Shown here: positions 38,742 to 47,246 of the stretch, one piece after another
How positions within the stretch are numbered: the stretch's first letter is position 1
Layout: each line of letters starts with the position of its first letter
NCBI RefSeq assembly: GCF_027925385.1
Contig: NZ_AP027143.1
Span: 248,001-312,000 of the forward strand
DNA from: Methylocystis iwaonis
Lineage (GTDB): Bacteria; Pseudomonadota; Alphaproteobacteria; Rhizobiales; Beijerinckiaceae
Direction: 5' to 3'
DNA: 64,000 nt
Position numbers and translations under genes: made by a program
Notes under the pieces: generated by a model
Databases searched by the model: none
What the model saw: the letters and a program-made list of their open reading frames with translations, nothing else
What the model was told of the DNA's origin: nothing

Positions 38742-38775
38742 TTTGCTCGGGCGCATAAATCTGCGCCCGGGCAAA
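38742..38775 (+). promoter_or_regulatory. Strong intercistronic hairpin between mxaF and mxaJ
   Basis: Bases 38742-38755 (TTTGCTCGGGCGCA) pair with 38762-38775 across a 6-nt loop, giving 14 pairs with one G-U. No T-run follows. It lies 35 nt after the mxaF stop and probably stabilises mxaF mRNA or limits read-through, which would raise MxaF above MxaJ. Confidence 0.7.
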
Positions 38776-38805
38776 CGCCCGAGGAAATTCACGAAAGAAG
38801 CGAAG

Positions 38806-39723
38806 ATGTTGCGTCCGACTCGCTCGTCTACATGGTTTAGCGCCGTCGCTGCTGCGGCGCTCCTCGGCGCCGCGCCGGCGACCGCTGCGTCGCTTGGCGT
38901 TTCCGGCGACGCCGTAAACAACGCGGCTTCGAATCCGGCGCAGGCGCCGGGGCAAGCCGTCGATCCTAATTCGCTCCGAATCTGCGCCGCAAAGAACCAA
39001 CCGCCGCTGTCGTTGGAAGACGGCTCGGGTCTCGAAAACAAGATCGGGGTAGCGCTCGCCGACGCGTTGAAGCGCAAGGCGCAGTTCGTGTGGTCCGAGC
39101 GGCCAGCAATCTATCTCGTCCGCGACTATCTCGACAAGAACCTCTGCGACGTCATCATCGGCCTCGATACGGGCGATCCGCGCGTCGCGACGTCGAGACC
39201 TTATTACCGGACTGGCTACGTCTTCGTGAGCCGGGAGGATCGCGGCCTCGACGTGAAGTCGTGGAACGACGCTCGACTGAAAAAGGCTGGCCACATCGTC
39301 GTCGCCTTTGGCTCGCCGGGCGAGGCGCTCCTCAAAGACATGGGCCAATATGAAGACAATATGGCCTATCTTTACTCGCTCGTGAACTTCAGATCAGCGC
39401 GCAATCAATATACGCAGATCGATCCGAGTCGCATGGTGGGCGAGGTTGTGAATGGCTCCGCCGAAATCGCAGTGGGATTTGCGCCGGATGTCGCGCGTTA
39501 CGTCAAGGCGTCGACCGTTCCCTTGCGAATGAGCTTGATCGAAGACGACGCGGCGAAGAGCAATGGCGAAAAAGTGCCGCAACGCTTCGAACAATCGGTC
39601 GCCGTTCGCCGTGACGACAAGGCGTTGCTGGACGCCGTCAACACCGCGCTGGTCTCCGCCAAGCCGAAGATCGATGAAATCCTCAAAGCCGAAGGCGTCC
39701 CCCTTTTGCCGGTGACCCAATAG
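38806..39723 (+). CDS. mxaJ: MxaJ, periplasmic binding-protein-like MDH assembly factor
   Basis: A 305-residue SBP_bac_3-type protein. The signal peptide ends near ATAASLGVSG. Binding-protein segments include LRICAAKNQPPLSLEDGSG, SERPAIYLVRDYLDKNLCD and VIIGLDTGDPRV. MxaJ is needed for methanol dehydrogenase maturation, and its structure is a periplasmic-binding fold without known ligand. ATG 38806 follows GAAAGAAGCGAAG. The frame stays open far upstream through mxaF but the MLRPTRSS start gives a normal signal peptide. Lies between the mxaF hairpin and mxaG. Confidence 0.95.
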   Translation: MLRPTRSSTWFSAVAAAALLGAAPATAASLGVSGDAVNNAASNPAQAPGQAVDPNSLRICAAKNQPPLSLEDGSGLENKIGVALADALKRKAQFVWSERPAIYLVRDYLDKNLCDVIIGLDTGDPRVATSRPYYRTGYVFVSREDRGLDVKSWNDARLKKAGHIVVAFGSPGEALLKDMGQYEDNMAYLYSLVNFRSARNQYTQIDPSRMVGEVVNGSAEIAVGFAPDVARYVKASTVPLRMSLIEDDAAKSNGEKVPQRFEQSVAVRRDDKALLDAVNTALVSAKPKIDEILKAEGVPLLPVTQ

Positions 39724-39753
39724 ACGCGCGCATACTGAGCAGGAAGAGAAAAC

Positions 39754-40329
39754 GTGTTCAAGCAAAGAAAAAATGCGGCGCGTGTGATCGTCGCCGCGGT
39801 CGGAGCCTTCGTAGCCGTAGCGGCAATCGCACAGTCGGCCATTACCTTCCGCAACACCATCACTGGCGAAGTCCTCAATTTCAGCGACGCGCTGCCGGAG
39901 GGCAAAGACACTCCCGCCGTCAAGGAATTCATGACCACGGGCGTCAACCCCTACAATGAGGATCTGAGCTGCTTGAAACAGGGCGAGCAGACATTCCTCT
40001 CGGCGTGTTCCGGCTGCCATGGCCATATCGGCGAAGGCAAGATCGGGCCCGGCCTCAACGACGCTTATTGGACCTATCCGCAGAACGAGACCGACGAAGG
40101 CCTGTTCTCGACGATCTATGGCGGCGCACAGGCGTCGATGGGGCCGCAATATCAGAATCTTCAGCTCGACGAGATGCTGAAGGTAATGGCTTGGGTCCGC
40201 CACCTCTTCAAGGAAGCGCCGGAGAAGGCGACTTGGCTGAGCGATACGCAGCGCAAGTCGTTCAAGCCTTACGCCGGACATGAGACGTTGCCGGACAATC
40301 CGCCAGGCAAGTGCCAGGCCAAAAAGTAA
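39754..40329 (+). CDS. mxaG: Cytochrome cL, electron acceptor of methanol dehydrogenase
   Basis: A 191-residue periplasmic monoheme cytochrome. The N-terminal signal (VIVAAVGAFVAVAAIAQ) precedes NTITGEVLNFSDALPEG, characteristic of cytochrome cL. The heme site is CSGCH at 85-89, and an extra Cys73 lies just ahead. The C-terminal part (EAPEKATWLSDTQRKSFKP) also fits the family. Translation starts at GTG 39754 after AGGAAGAG. It takes electrons from the PQQ of MxaF and passes them to a class I cytochrome c. Confidence 0.96.
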   Translation: MFKQRKNAARVIVAAVGAFVAVAAIAQSAITFRNTITGEVLNFSDALPEGKDTPAVKEFMTTGVNPYNEDLSCLKQGEQTFLSACSGCHGHIGEGKIGPGLNDAYWTYPQNETDEGLFSTIYGGAQASMGPQYQNLQLDEMLKVMAWVRHLFKEAPEKATWLSDTQRKSFKPYAGHETLPDNPPGKCQAKK

Positions 40330-40411
40330 GGTCACGGCGAAGCAAGTTCCGCCGATCGGCGGGAGGCGCAAACAAAGAGGCTCGAGCCTCGCACATATGG
40401 AGGAACCAGGC

Positions 40412-40702
40412 ATGCGTAAGATGCATTTCGCCGCGGCGGTCGCCGTCGGCATCATGTTCAGCGCCGGCAGCGCTCTCGCCTATGACGGCACCAAGTGCAA
40501 AGCGCCCGGCAACTGCTGGGAACCCAAGCCGGGCTTTCCGGAAAAGGTCGAGGGCTCGAAATACGACCCCAAGCACGATCCGAAGGAACTCGCCAAGCAG
40601 CAGGCCTCGATCCAGTCCATGGAAGATCGCAACAAAAAGCGGGTCGAGAATTTCAAGAAGACCGGCAAATGGGAATATGACGTGAGCAAGATCGCTCAAT
40701 AA
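40412..40702 (+). CDS. mxaI: Methanol dehydrogenase small subunit
   Basis: A 96-residue precursor. Cleavage after SALA leaves a mature beta subunit of about 73 residues starting YDGTKCKAPGNCWEPKPGF, with the Cys29-Cys35 disulfide. The rest is a lysine-rich helix (EDRNKKRVENFKKTGKWEYD) that wraps along MxaF. A GGAGGAACC site precedes ATG 40412; upstream in-frame codons lie in the mxaG-mxaI gap. MxaI is absent from lanthanide-type enzymes, which again marks this as the calcium system. Confidence 0.97.
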   Translation: MRKMHFAAAVAVGIMFSAGSALAYDGTKCKAPGNCWEPKPGFPEKVEGSKYDPKHDPKELAKQQASIQSMEDRNKKRVENFKKTGKWEYDVSKIAQ

Positions 40703-40711
40703 TCGAATTCG

Positions 40712-40812
40712 TCGCGGTTTTTCCGCGATGAACGAAAGCGGCCACGATCTGGATCCGATGTTGTTCAACAACAGCGCATCGCGTCCGTTCCCGAGATCGT
40801 GGCCGCCCTTTT
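40712..40812 (+). terminator. Compound terminator/attenuator after mxaI
   Basis: Two stems follow the mxaI stop. The first is TCGCGG-TTTTT-CCGCGA at 40712-40728. The second pairs GCGGCCACGATCT (40738-40750) perfectly with 40794-40806 and is followed by CCTTTTT; its loop contains the palindrome TGTTGTTCAACAACA. The T-run after a 13-bp stem is a rho-independent terminator pattern. It would separate abundant mxaFJGI transcripts from low-level mxaRSACKLD. Confidence 0.75.
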
Positions 40813-40834
40813 TATCGCGCTGTAAGGTCGTGTC

Positions 40835-41866
40835 TTGAACGACGACTCTCAAAAAGTGCACAAGCTCGGCGAATGGCGCGAACGCGCGCTCGCCTTCGAG
40901 CAGGAAATCCAAAAAGCGGTCATTGGCCAGGAGCGCGTCATTCGGCTCGTCACGATCGGCGTTTTTGCCCGCGGCCATATCATGATCGAAGGCGACGTCG
41001 GCGTCGGCAAGACGACCTTGCTTCGAGCGGTGTCGCGCGCGCTCGGCGGGGATTTCGCCCGTTTCGAGGGCACGGTCGACATGATGCCGAGCGACATCCT
41101 CTATCATACCTATCTTGGCGACGACGGTCGCCCGCGCGTCGAAGCCTCGGAGCTTCTGCGGCTGGCGGATACGCTGCCCGTATTCTTCTTCAACGAGATC
41201 AATCGCGCGCGGCCACAGGTCCATTCGCTCCTTTTGCGGCTGATGGCCGAACGAAGCGTGACGGCGTTCAACCGTCTGGTCAATTTTCCCTATCTCCAGG
41301 TTTTCGCCGACCGCAATATGGTCGAGCGCGAAGAGACATTTGAACTGCCCGCCGCCGCAAGAGACCGCTTCTTTATGGAGATTTCCATGCAGGCGCCCGC
41401 CGATCCAGAGGCGCGGCGCAGCCTTATTTTTGATCCCGTCTTTCAGGATGTCGATTTACTTCTCGACAGAGTGGCGCCCGGAACGGTCGACTATCGTGAG
41501 ATCGGGAGAGTGGCGCGCGTAATCCAGGAGACGGTGAAGGCGAGCCCGACCCTCCAGTCTTATGTGTTGAACCTCTGGCGCGCGCTGACCGAGCCGGCGT
41601 CCGTCGGCATATCGTTGCGCGACGTCGACGTCGCGACGCTTGTAAAGGGCGGCGCCAGCCCACGCGGCCTTGCGACTCTGGCGCTTGCAGCGCGCGTGCG
41701 CGCCTGGCTCGAGGGTAGGGACTATCTGACGCCGGACGACATCAAAGACGTTTTTCTCGAGGTGATGGCGCATCGCATTTTTGTCGATCCCATTCATGCG
41801 CTGCGCGGCGACGAACCGGTCAGGCAGCTCTGCCAAGCCGTATTCGACACGATTCCGGTTCCATGA
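40835..41866 (+). CDS. mxaR: MoxR-type AAA+ ATPase
   Basis: A 343-residue MoxR ATPase with Walker A GDVGVGKTT (about 53-61), Walker B VFFFNEINRA and a sensor region (ADRNMVEREETFELPAAARDRF). MoxR proteins act with VWA proteins as chaperones; here with MxaS, MxaC and MxaL for calcium insertion or activation of methanol dehydrogenase. The start is a TTG at 40835 after TAAGG (40823-40827). It overlaps mxaS by 4 bp. Cytoplasmic. Confidence 0.95.
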   Translation: MNDDSQKVHKLGEWRERALAFEQEIQKAVIGQERVIRLVTIGVFARGHIMIEGDVGVGKTTLLRAVSRALGGDFARFEGTVDMMPSDILYHTYLGDDGRPRVEASELLRLADTLPVFFFNEINRARPQVHSLLLRLMAERSVTAFNRLVNFPYLQVFADRNMVEREETFELPAAARDRFFMEISMQAPADPEARRSLIFDPVFQDVDLLLDRVAPGTVDYREIGRVARVIQETVKASPTLQSYVLNLWRALTEPASVGISLRDVDVATLVKGGASPRGLATLALAARVRAWLEGRDYLTPDDIKDVFLEVMAHRIFVDPIHALRGDEPVRQLCQAVFDTIPVP

Positions 41867-42708
41867 CCATAACTGGCGACATTCTGTACCGCCCTCGCGG
41901 ACGCTTCCGGTCCAATCATGCCGGCGCGCATGTATCGAGCGAGGTCGGCGGGTTTGGCGTGTTTCGTGACCAAGCGCCGTTCCTGCGCTATCCTGACGCA
42001 AGACGCATCGATCTGCGCGCGACATTGCGCGATCCTTTCGGCGAGACGCATGTCCGGCGCTTCGAGCAAAGAAGCGCGATCGACGTTTACGCGCTTGTCG
42101 ACCTTTCCGCGTCCATGGGCTTTGTCGGCGCGGTCGACCGTTTCCAGGTCGCCTGCGACCTCTGTGCCGCGCTCGCCTTTTCGACGACGCGCATTGGCGA
42201 CCGCTTCGGCCTCGTCGCCGGCGGCGACGTTTTGCGTGAGAGCGCCTTTCTTCCGGCGACGCTATCGCGAAGGGCGGCGCTTCACGCCGTTGATCGGCTT
42301 CGCGACGAACGTCCGGCCGGCACGAACGCAGAAAGCCTCGAGACTGCCGCGATACGCCTCGGCGCGGGTCGGAAGCTTGTTCTGCTCATCTCCGACTTCC
42401 GATGGCCGGCGGCGCTTGTCCAGCGGATATTTGAGGCGCTGGCGCTTCACGATGTTTTGCCGGTCGTACTCGTCGACTCTGTCGAGCTGAATCCGCCGCG
42501 CTGGGGTTTGCTCGATTTACGGGATTCCGAAACAGCGCGGCGGCGTACGATAGTCATGCGGCCGGGCCTGCGGCAAAAATGGATCGACGCCGAGTCGAAG
42601 CGCCGGGCGGCGTTGATTCAGCTCGCGGCCGGACGCGTTCGACCGCCGATTTTCGTGGAGGATCGTGTCGATTCCCGATCCCTCAGCTTACGTCTCATGG
42701 CGGCGTGA
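41863..42708 (+). CDS. mxaS: MxaS, DUF58-family MDH assembly protein
   Basis: A 281-residue DUF58 protein, a VWA-like partner usually encoded after MoxR. Segments include RSAIDVYALVDLSASMGF, a degenerate metal site (DLSAS), and GRKLVLLISDFRW. It is cytoplasmic, without signal peptide. The start overlaps the mxaR stop. Role in methanol dehydrogenase maturation is known from mutants of related methylotrophs. Confidence 0.93.
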   Translation: MTITGDILYRPRGRFRSNHAGAHVSSEVGGFGVFRDQAPFLRYPDARRIDLRATLRDPFGETHVRRFEQRSAIDVYALVDLSASMGFVGAVDRFQVACDLCAALAFSTTRIGDRFGLVAGGDVLRESAFLPATLSRRAALHAVDRLRDERPAGTNAESLETAAIRLGAGRKLVLLISDFRWPAALVQRIFEALALHDVLPVVLVDSVELNPPRWGLLDLRDSETARRRTIVMRPGLRQKWIDAESKRRAALIQLAAGRVRPPIFVEDRVDSRSLSLRLMAA

Positions 42709-42716
42709 GGCGCGAC

Positions 42717-43610
42717 ATGCGTATCGCGCCACTCTTCATTGTCGCGCTCTTCTGGGCCACTTGCGCCCAGGCCGCCGACCAGCGCGTCAAAATTCATTCC
42801 GCGCGGCCTTTCGGCTATTTTGTCGGCGATCTTATCCATGCCCGCATCGAGATTATGTCATCAGCGGACGCGAAGCTCTCGGCCTCCTCGCTTCCGCGGC
42901 CGGGGCCCCTCGGGGTTTCGCTCGACCTCAAAGACGTAGGCGTTCACGCGACAGCGGTTGGCGCGGACACGCGCTGGGACATCGATCTGGTCTACCAGAA
43001 TTTCTACGTCGCGCTTGATGTGCGAAACATCGACATTCCTGCTTTCGATCTGCGTCTCGGAGAGGAAACCATTTCGGTTCCCGCCTGGCGCGTGGGCGTC
43101 GCGCCCTTGCGCGAAATCGCGCCCGAAAAGCAGGAGCGCTCGGAGGACTATTTGCGCCCGGATGCGCCGGCGGTCTATGCGGAGGAGACCGAGCCGAAGC
43201 GTCTTGCGCTGGCATTCGCCGCTCTCTCTTTACTCTCGCTCACTGCGGTCGCGCGGGATCGCGCCTGGCCGCCATTCCAGAAAAGACCCGCGCGCATTTT
43301 CAGCGCGCTGGCGCGCAAGCTCGCAGCGCAGACGCGCGCGGCAAGTGAGGCGACCGTTCTCCCGCTGGCTTTTCAGAGCCTGCACCGCGCGATCGATCTT
43401 GCGAACGGCGCGTCGCTCCTCGCTGAGGACGTCCCTGGTTTTTTGGCGCGACGGCCGGAATTCGCTTCCCTGAAGCCTGCGTTCGATCGCTTCTTCTCAG
43501 CATCGCGACGCGCCTTCTTTTCTCGAGAGGGCGATCACGTCGCCGATTACACGCTCGGCGAGCTCCTCGATTTTGCCAAAGCGCTCGGTCGCCGGGAGCG
43601 CGCGCAGTGA
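42717..43610 (+). CDS. mxaA: MxaA, MDH calcium-insertion protein
   Basis: A 297-residue protein with a signal peptide (APLFIVALFWATCAQA). A periplasmic beta-rich domain runs to about residue 155 (ARPFGYFVGDLIHARIEI; WDIDLVYQNFYVALDVRNI), followed by one membrane helix (LALAFAALSLLSLTAV) and a cytoplasmic helical tail. MxaA mutants of Methylobacterium make enzyme lacking calcium. ATG 42717 follows GTGAGGCGCGAC. It overlaps mxaC by 4 bp. Confidence 0.93.
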   Translation: MRIAPLFIVALFWATCAQAADQRVKIHSARPFGYFVGDLIHARIEIMSSADAKLSASSLPRPGPLGVSLDLKDVGVHATAVGADTRWDIDLVYQNFYVALDVRNIDIPAFDLRLGEETISVPAWRVGVAPLREIAPEKQERSEDYLRPDAPAVYAEETEPKRLALAFAALSLLSLTAVARDRAWPPFQKRPARIFSALARKLAAQTRAASEATVLPLAFQSLHRAIDLANGASLLAEDVPGFLARRPEFASLKPAFDRFFSASRRAFFSREGDHVADYTLGELLDFAKALGRRERAQ

Positions 43611-44605
43611 CGCTTATCAGCTTCGACCTTCCTGGACTGCTCCTGCTGGCGCCCGCCGCCCTCGCGCCGCTGTGGAAATCCGCATTGCGCGATTCCGCGA
43701 TCCCCTCACTGGATTGCGCGCCCGAAGACCGTCTTTCCGGAGTCGTCGACGGTGGCTTGAAGTTGCTCGGCGTCGTGGCGCTTCTCGCGAGTCTCGCGGG
43801 CGCGGCCTGTCCTTTCCTTCCCGGAGAGGAAGTCGAGCGCGTGGCCGAAGGCGCGCAGATCGTTATGCTGATCGATCGCAGCGGCAGTATGAACGAGACA
43901 TTTGCGGGCCGGAACCCTTCTGGCGACGAAGAGTCCAAGGCGGCCGCCGCCAAGCGGATATTGAAAGCCTTTGTCGAGAGTCGGCGGCGCGACCTTGTCG
44001 GCGTCGCGGCCTTCTCGACCTCGCCCATGCTCGTCACCCCGCTCTCCGATCACCCTGACGCGACCAAAGCAGCGATCGACGCCATGGATCGGCCGGGGCT
44101 GGATTATACCAATATTGCGCGCGGCCTCGCCATGGCGCTTTCGATGTTTCGCGCGAGTGACGCCGATCACTCCCGGGCCGTTCTTCTCATTTCGGACGGC
44201 GCGGGAGTCATCGATCCGAAAATCCAGGACGATCTGCGCGCGGATTTCAAAAAGGCCCACGTCAATCTCTACTGGCTTTTCCTGCGCACCGAGGGAAGCC
44301 AGGGGATCTACGACGCGCACGACAACGACGAGTCCCCACAAGCGGCCCCGGAGCGCCATCTCGATCTTTATTTCAAATTGCTTGGCGTGCCCTATCGCGC
44401 TTTCGAAGCGGAAGGACCCAAAGCGACCGAGGAAGCTTTGCGTCAGATCGATCAGCTCGAGCGCCGGCCCATGCCGTATTTCGAAAAGCTGCCGCGACGC
44501 GATCTGTCCGGGACATTTTTTGCAGCGGCGCTCGGCGCAGTGTGTCTGCTGCTCGTCGCAAAACTAGCGGAAGTTCAGCTCGCGTCACCCAGAGGCGTCC
44601 CGTGA
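43607..44605 (+). CDS. mxaC: MxaC, membrane VWA protein for MDH assembly
   Basis: A 332-residue protein with N-terminal helices near residues 8-24 and 52-68. A VWA domain follows with an intact MIDAS (DRSGS at 90-94; VLLISDGAG later), and a C-terminal helix near 305-325 closes it (BatA-like layout). It is known to be required with MxaK and MxaL for calcium insertion. Starts inside the mxaA stop and overlaps mxaK by 4 bp. Confidence 0.94.
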   Translation: MTLISFDLPGLLLLAPAALAPLWKSALRDSAIPSLDCAPEDRLSGVVDGGLKLLGVVALLASLAGAACPFLPGEEVERVAEGAQIVMLIDRSGSMNETFAGRNPSGDEESKAAAAKRILKAFVESRRRDLVGVAAFSTSPMLVTPLSDHPDATKAAIDAMDRPGLDYTNIARGLAMALSMFRASDADHSRAVLLISDGAGVIDPKIQDDLRADFKKAHVNLYWLFLRTEGSQGIYDAHDNDESPQAAPERHLDLYFKLLGVPYRAFEAEGPKATEEALRQIDQLERRPMPYFEKLPRRDLSGTFFAAALGAVCLLLVAKLAEVQLASPRGVP

Positions 44606-45192
44606 TCGACCGCCTGCGCAAAAGAGCCGTCGTTTTTTGGCGCGAGCAGCATTCTGCGCTGCTCGTCGCACTCCTCCTGACGTTTGCTGTCGCGACCGGC
44701 TTCGAATTGGTGGCGTGGCGCCGTGCGCTCGCCACGAATGACACGATCGAATTGCTCCGCACAGGCCACGATATTCAAATCGACGCCGACGCGCGTTCCG
44801 AATTGCTGTTCGCGCGTATTGCTTTCCTGACAAAACGCGACGAACTGGATCAATCCCGCGGTCTTCTGGAGGCGTTGGACCGCGTCGGCGATACGCAGAC
44901 CCGCGCGCGGGGGCATTATCTCTTGGCCAATGCGCTGCTGCGCGTGGCGCTGGCGCATATCGAGAGATCCGAGCTCGAAGCGGCGGCTCCTTTCGTGAAT
45001 CTTTCCAAGCGGGAATATCGCCGCGCGCTCCAACTCGACCCGGAATTCTGGGACGCCAAATATAATTTCGACGTGGCGGCGCGACTTGTGCGCGACTTTC
45101 CGGACTTCGAGCGAACGAGCGGCGACGAGCTCAGCGCCGATCCCAAAAAGCTCTGGACCGATATTCCGGGCAAGCCGAAAGGTCTGCCCTGA
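44602..45192 (+). CDS. mxaK: MxaK, MDH assembly protein
   Basis: A 196-residue protein starting at GTG 44602, which overlaps the mxaC stop. One N-terminal helix (LLVALLLTFAVATGFELV) anchors a periplasmic TPR-like helical domain (ARGHYLLANALLRVALAHIE; YRRALQLDPEFWDAKYNFD). It shares its last base with the start of mxaL. Function is known from mutants: calcium insertion with MxaA, C and L. Confidence 0.92.
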   Translation: MIDRLRKRAVVFWREQHSALLVALLLTFAVATGFELVAWRRALATNDTIELLRTGHDIQIDADARSELLFARIAFLTKRDELDQSRGLLEALDRVGDTQTRARGHYLLANALLRVALAHIERSELEAAAPFVNLSKREYRRALQLDPEFWDAKYNFDVAARLVRDFPDFERTSGDELSADPKKLWTDIPGKPKGLP

Positions 45193-46169
45193 TGCGCCCG
45201 GACTTGCGTGATCCCCGGTTCATCTTGCTGACGCTGGCGGCGGCGCTGCTCGTCGCCACATTCATTACGCCCCGGGTGCAGGTCACGCGCCCAGGGTATG
45301 ACCTCCTCGCCGTCGTCGACATCACCGGCAGCATGAATGCTCGCGACTACGCCGCCTCAGGCAAACCGATCAGCCGTCTCGAAAAGGCCAAGGCCGCCTT
45401 GCGGGAGCTGATCGCCAGCCTCCCTTGCCCCTCGCGCGTCGCGCTCGGCGTTTTCACCGAACGGCGGCCGTTCCTGCTCTTCGAGCCCATCGACGCCTGC
45501 GCCGATTTCTCGCCGCTCGACTCTGCGATCGCGGCGCTCGATTGGCGCATGGCCTGGGAGGGGGATAGCCGAATAGCGGCGGGTCTGTTCCGCGCCATCG
45601 ACATGGCGCGCGAGTTGAAGACGGACCTGCTATTTTTCACGGATGGTCACGAGGCCCCGCCGCTGCCGCCATCCGGCGGCCCCGCTTTCGAAGGGAAAGT
45701 CGGTGAGACGCGTGGGTTGATCGTGGGAACCGGCGGCTATGAGCTCTCGCCGATCCCGAAGTTCGACGACAGGGGACGGGACATCGGCTTCGTCGCCGTT
45801 GACGAGGTCCCGCATGAGAGCCGTTTCGGCCTGCCGCCCAAAGGCGCCGAGCAAAGGGAGGGCTACAATGCCCGCAACGCGCCCTTTGGCGCGACGGCCG
45901 CCGTCGGCGCGGAGCATCTTTCCTCGGTGAAGGAAGACTATCTGCGCACGCTCGCCGAAAAAACCGGCCTCGGCTACGCCCATCTCGGCGACACGGCCCG
46001 TCTGCACGACGACTATCTGGCTGCAGCAACCGCGCGGCCACGCTCGGGAAGTCTCGATCTCAGAGCATTTCTCGGCGGCGCATCCGCCGCCTGCCTGTTC
46101 GCGGTCTTCTCGATCGCGCCGCTTTTGGAGCGGCTCACGCGCAAGCGGCAAATCGCGCGCGCCGCGTAA
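45192..46169 (+). CDS. mxaL: MxaL, membrane VWA protein for MDH assembly
   Basis: A 325-residue protein with a helix at about 8-24, a VWA domain with MIDAS DITGS at 43-47, and LFFTDGHE as the second metal loop. A C-terminal helix (ASAACLFAVFSIAPLL) completes it. It pairs with MxaC as in BatA/BatB systems. The ATG overlaps the mxaK stop by one base. Confidence 0.94.
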   Translation: MRPDLRDPRFILLTLAAALLVATFITPRVQVTRPGYDLLAVVDITGSMNARDYAASGKPISRLEKAKAALRELIASLPCPSRVALGVFTERRPFLLFEPIDACADFSPLDSAIAALDWRMAWEGDSRIAAGLFRAIDMARELKTDLLFFTDGHEAPPLPPSGGPAFEGKVGETRGLIVGTGGYELSPIPKFDDRGRDIGFVAVDEVPHESRFGLPPKGAEQREGYNARNAPFGATAAVGAEHLSSVKEDYLRTLAEKTGLGYAHLGDTARLHDDYLAAATARPRSGSLDLRAFLGGASAACLFAVFSIAPLLERLTRKRQIARAA

Positions 46170-46192
46170 AAACAACCATGAGGGAGAACAAA

Positions 46193-46717
46193 ATGAAGAA
46201 AGCAGTGTCGTTGATCGCCTTCTTGCTCGCCGCGCCGGCGCTCGCGCATGGGCCGACGCCGATCAAGGTCGATGAAACAATCGTCATCTCCGCCGACCCC
46301 AAGGCAGTTTGGGCGGTCGCGGGGAAATTCGACGGGCTGGCGGCCTGGCATCCGGACGTCCAGGCTGTGAAGGCCAAGGGCGGCGACGCTGCGGGCGCCG
46401 AGCGCGAAGTGACGCTCAAGAAGGGCGGGGCGTTGAAGGAAGGCCTCGACGAATATGACGCGGCGGCGCACAAGCTTTCCTGGCGCATGTCCGATCCCAA
46501 TCTCGACGCGCTGCCGGTGAGTTCCTACACGCTCACCTTCACGGTGGAGCCGGCCGCTAGCGGCGGCAGCCAGGTGAAATGGTATGGGCGCCTCTATCGC
46601 GGCGACACGAGCAACGAGCCGCCCGAAAATCTCAACGATGACGCGGCGCGCACGGCGATGGCGACATATCTCCATAACGGGCTGGAGAGCCTGAAGAGAA
46701 AAGTCGAAGGAAAATAG
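46193..46717 (+). CDS. mxaD: MxaD, periplasmic SRPBCC protein
   Basis: A 174-residue protein with signal peptide KAVSLIAFLLAAPALA. The SRPBCC/polyketide-cyclase-like fold is visible in IVISADPKAVWAVAGKFDG, LAAWHPDVQAVKAKGG and VKWYGRLYRGD. MxaD is reported to help methanol dehydrogenase and cytochrome cL interact. ATG 46193 (MKKA) follows GGGAGAACAAA; an ATG 15 bp upstream lies in the ribosome-binding site. Confidence 0.92.
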   Translation: MKKAVSLIAFLLAAPALAHGPTPIKVDETIVISADPKAVWAVAGKFDGLAAWHPDVQAVKAKGGDAAGAEREVTLKKGGALKEGLDEYDAAAHKLSWRMSDPNLDALPVSSYTLTFTVEPAASGGSQVKWYGRLYRGDTSNEPPENLNDDAARTAMATYLHNGLESLKRKVEGK

Positions 46718-46718
46718 C

Positions 46719-47237
46719 GTGCCGCCGCGGTCGACCGCCTCGAAAGCGGCATTTGTGCTCGTCACGTGCCTCCTCTGCGCAGCCTGCGGCAAAGAGGAGC
46801 GCGCGAGCGACGCAAATGATGTGATCGAGGCGCAGGAGGCCAAAAGCGGCGGCCTCTGGCTGAGCGCGACGGACAATACCGATCCGGCGCTCTGGCTGGC
46901 GCGCCGGGAAGCCGGCCACGACGGCGTCGCCGGCGAGGCGGCGGTCGGGCGCATGCGTGCGGCGCTGCTCGCAGCGCGCCCGCATTTCCTCGAAACCGAC
47001 CGCATGCTCGCCAACCGGACGGCGCAGACCGGAAAAATGCTGGCGGAAGAGGGGCGTGCCGAGGGTTATGCGGATTTGCTGGAGGCGCTATCGAATGTCG
47101 CCGCCGAGGCCGGACAGAAGCAGACCTATGGCGTACTCTGCCAGCATTATTTCAATCTGCGTCACAAGCACGTGACGCGCGAAGACGCTTTGCGCCTTCT
47201 TTCGGAGCGCTACCGAACGCAAAAGCAGTTCAGATAG
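46719..47237 (+). CDS. Lipoprotein in the mxaE/mxaH position
   Basis: A 172-residue protein starting at GTG 46719, one base after the mxaD stop. LVTCLLCAACGKEE is a lipobox (cleavage before Cys23), so it is a membrane-anchored periplasmic lipoprotein. The remainder is helical (RMRAALLAARPHFLETDRML; GYADLLEALSNVAAEAGQ) with one more Cys near the end (GVLCQHYFNL). No named domain is recognised. Its place after mxaD matches mxaE or mxaH of Methylobacterium, genes of unknown function, but I cannot establish homology by eye. Confidence 0.75.
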   Translation: MPPRSTASKAAFVLVTCLLCAACGKEERASDANDVIEAQEAKSGGLWLSATDNTDPALWLARREAGHDGVAGEAAVGRMRAALLAARPHFLETDRMLANRTAQTGKMLAEEGRAEGYADLLEALSNVAAEAGQKQTYGVLCQHYFNLRHKHVTREDALRLLSERYRTQKQFR

Positions 47238-47246
47238 AGAAGGCGC

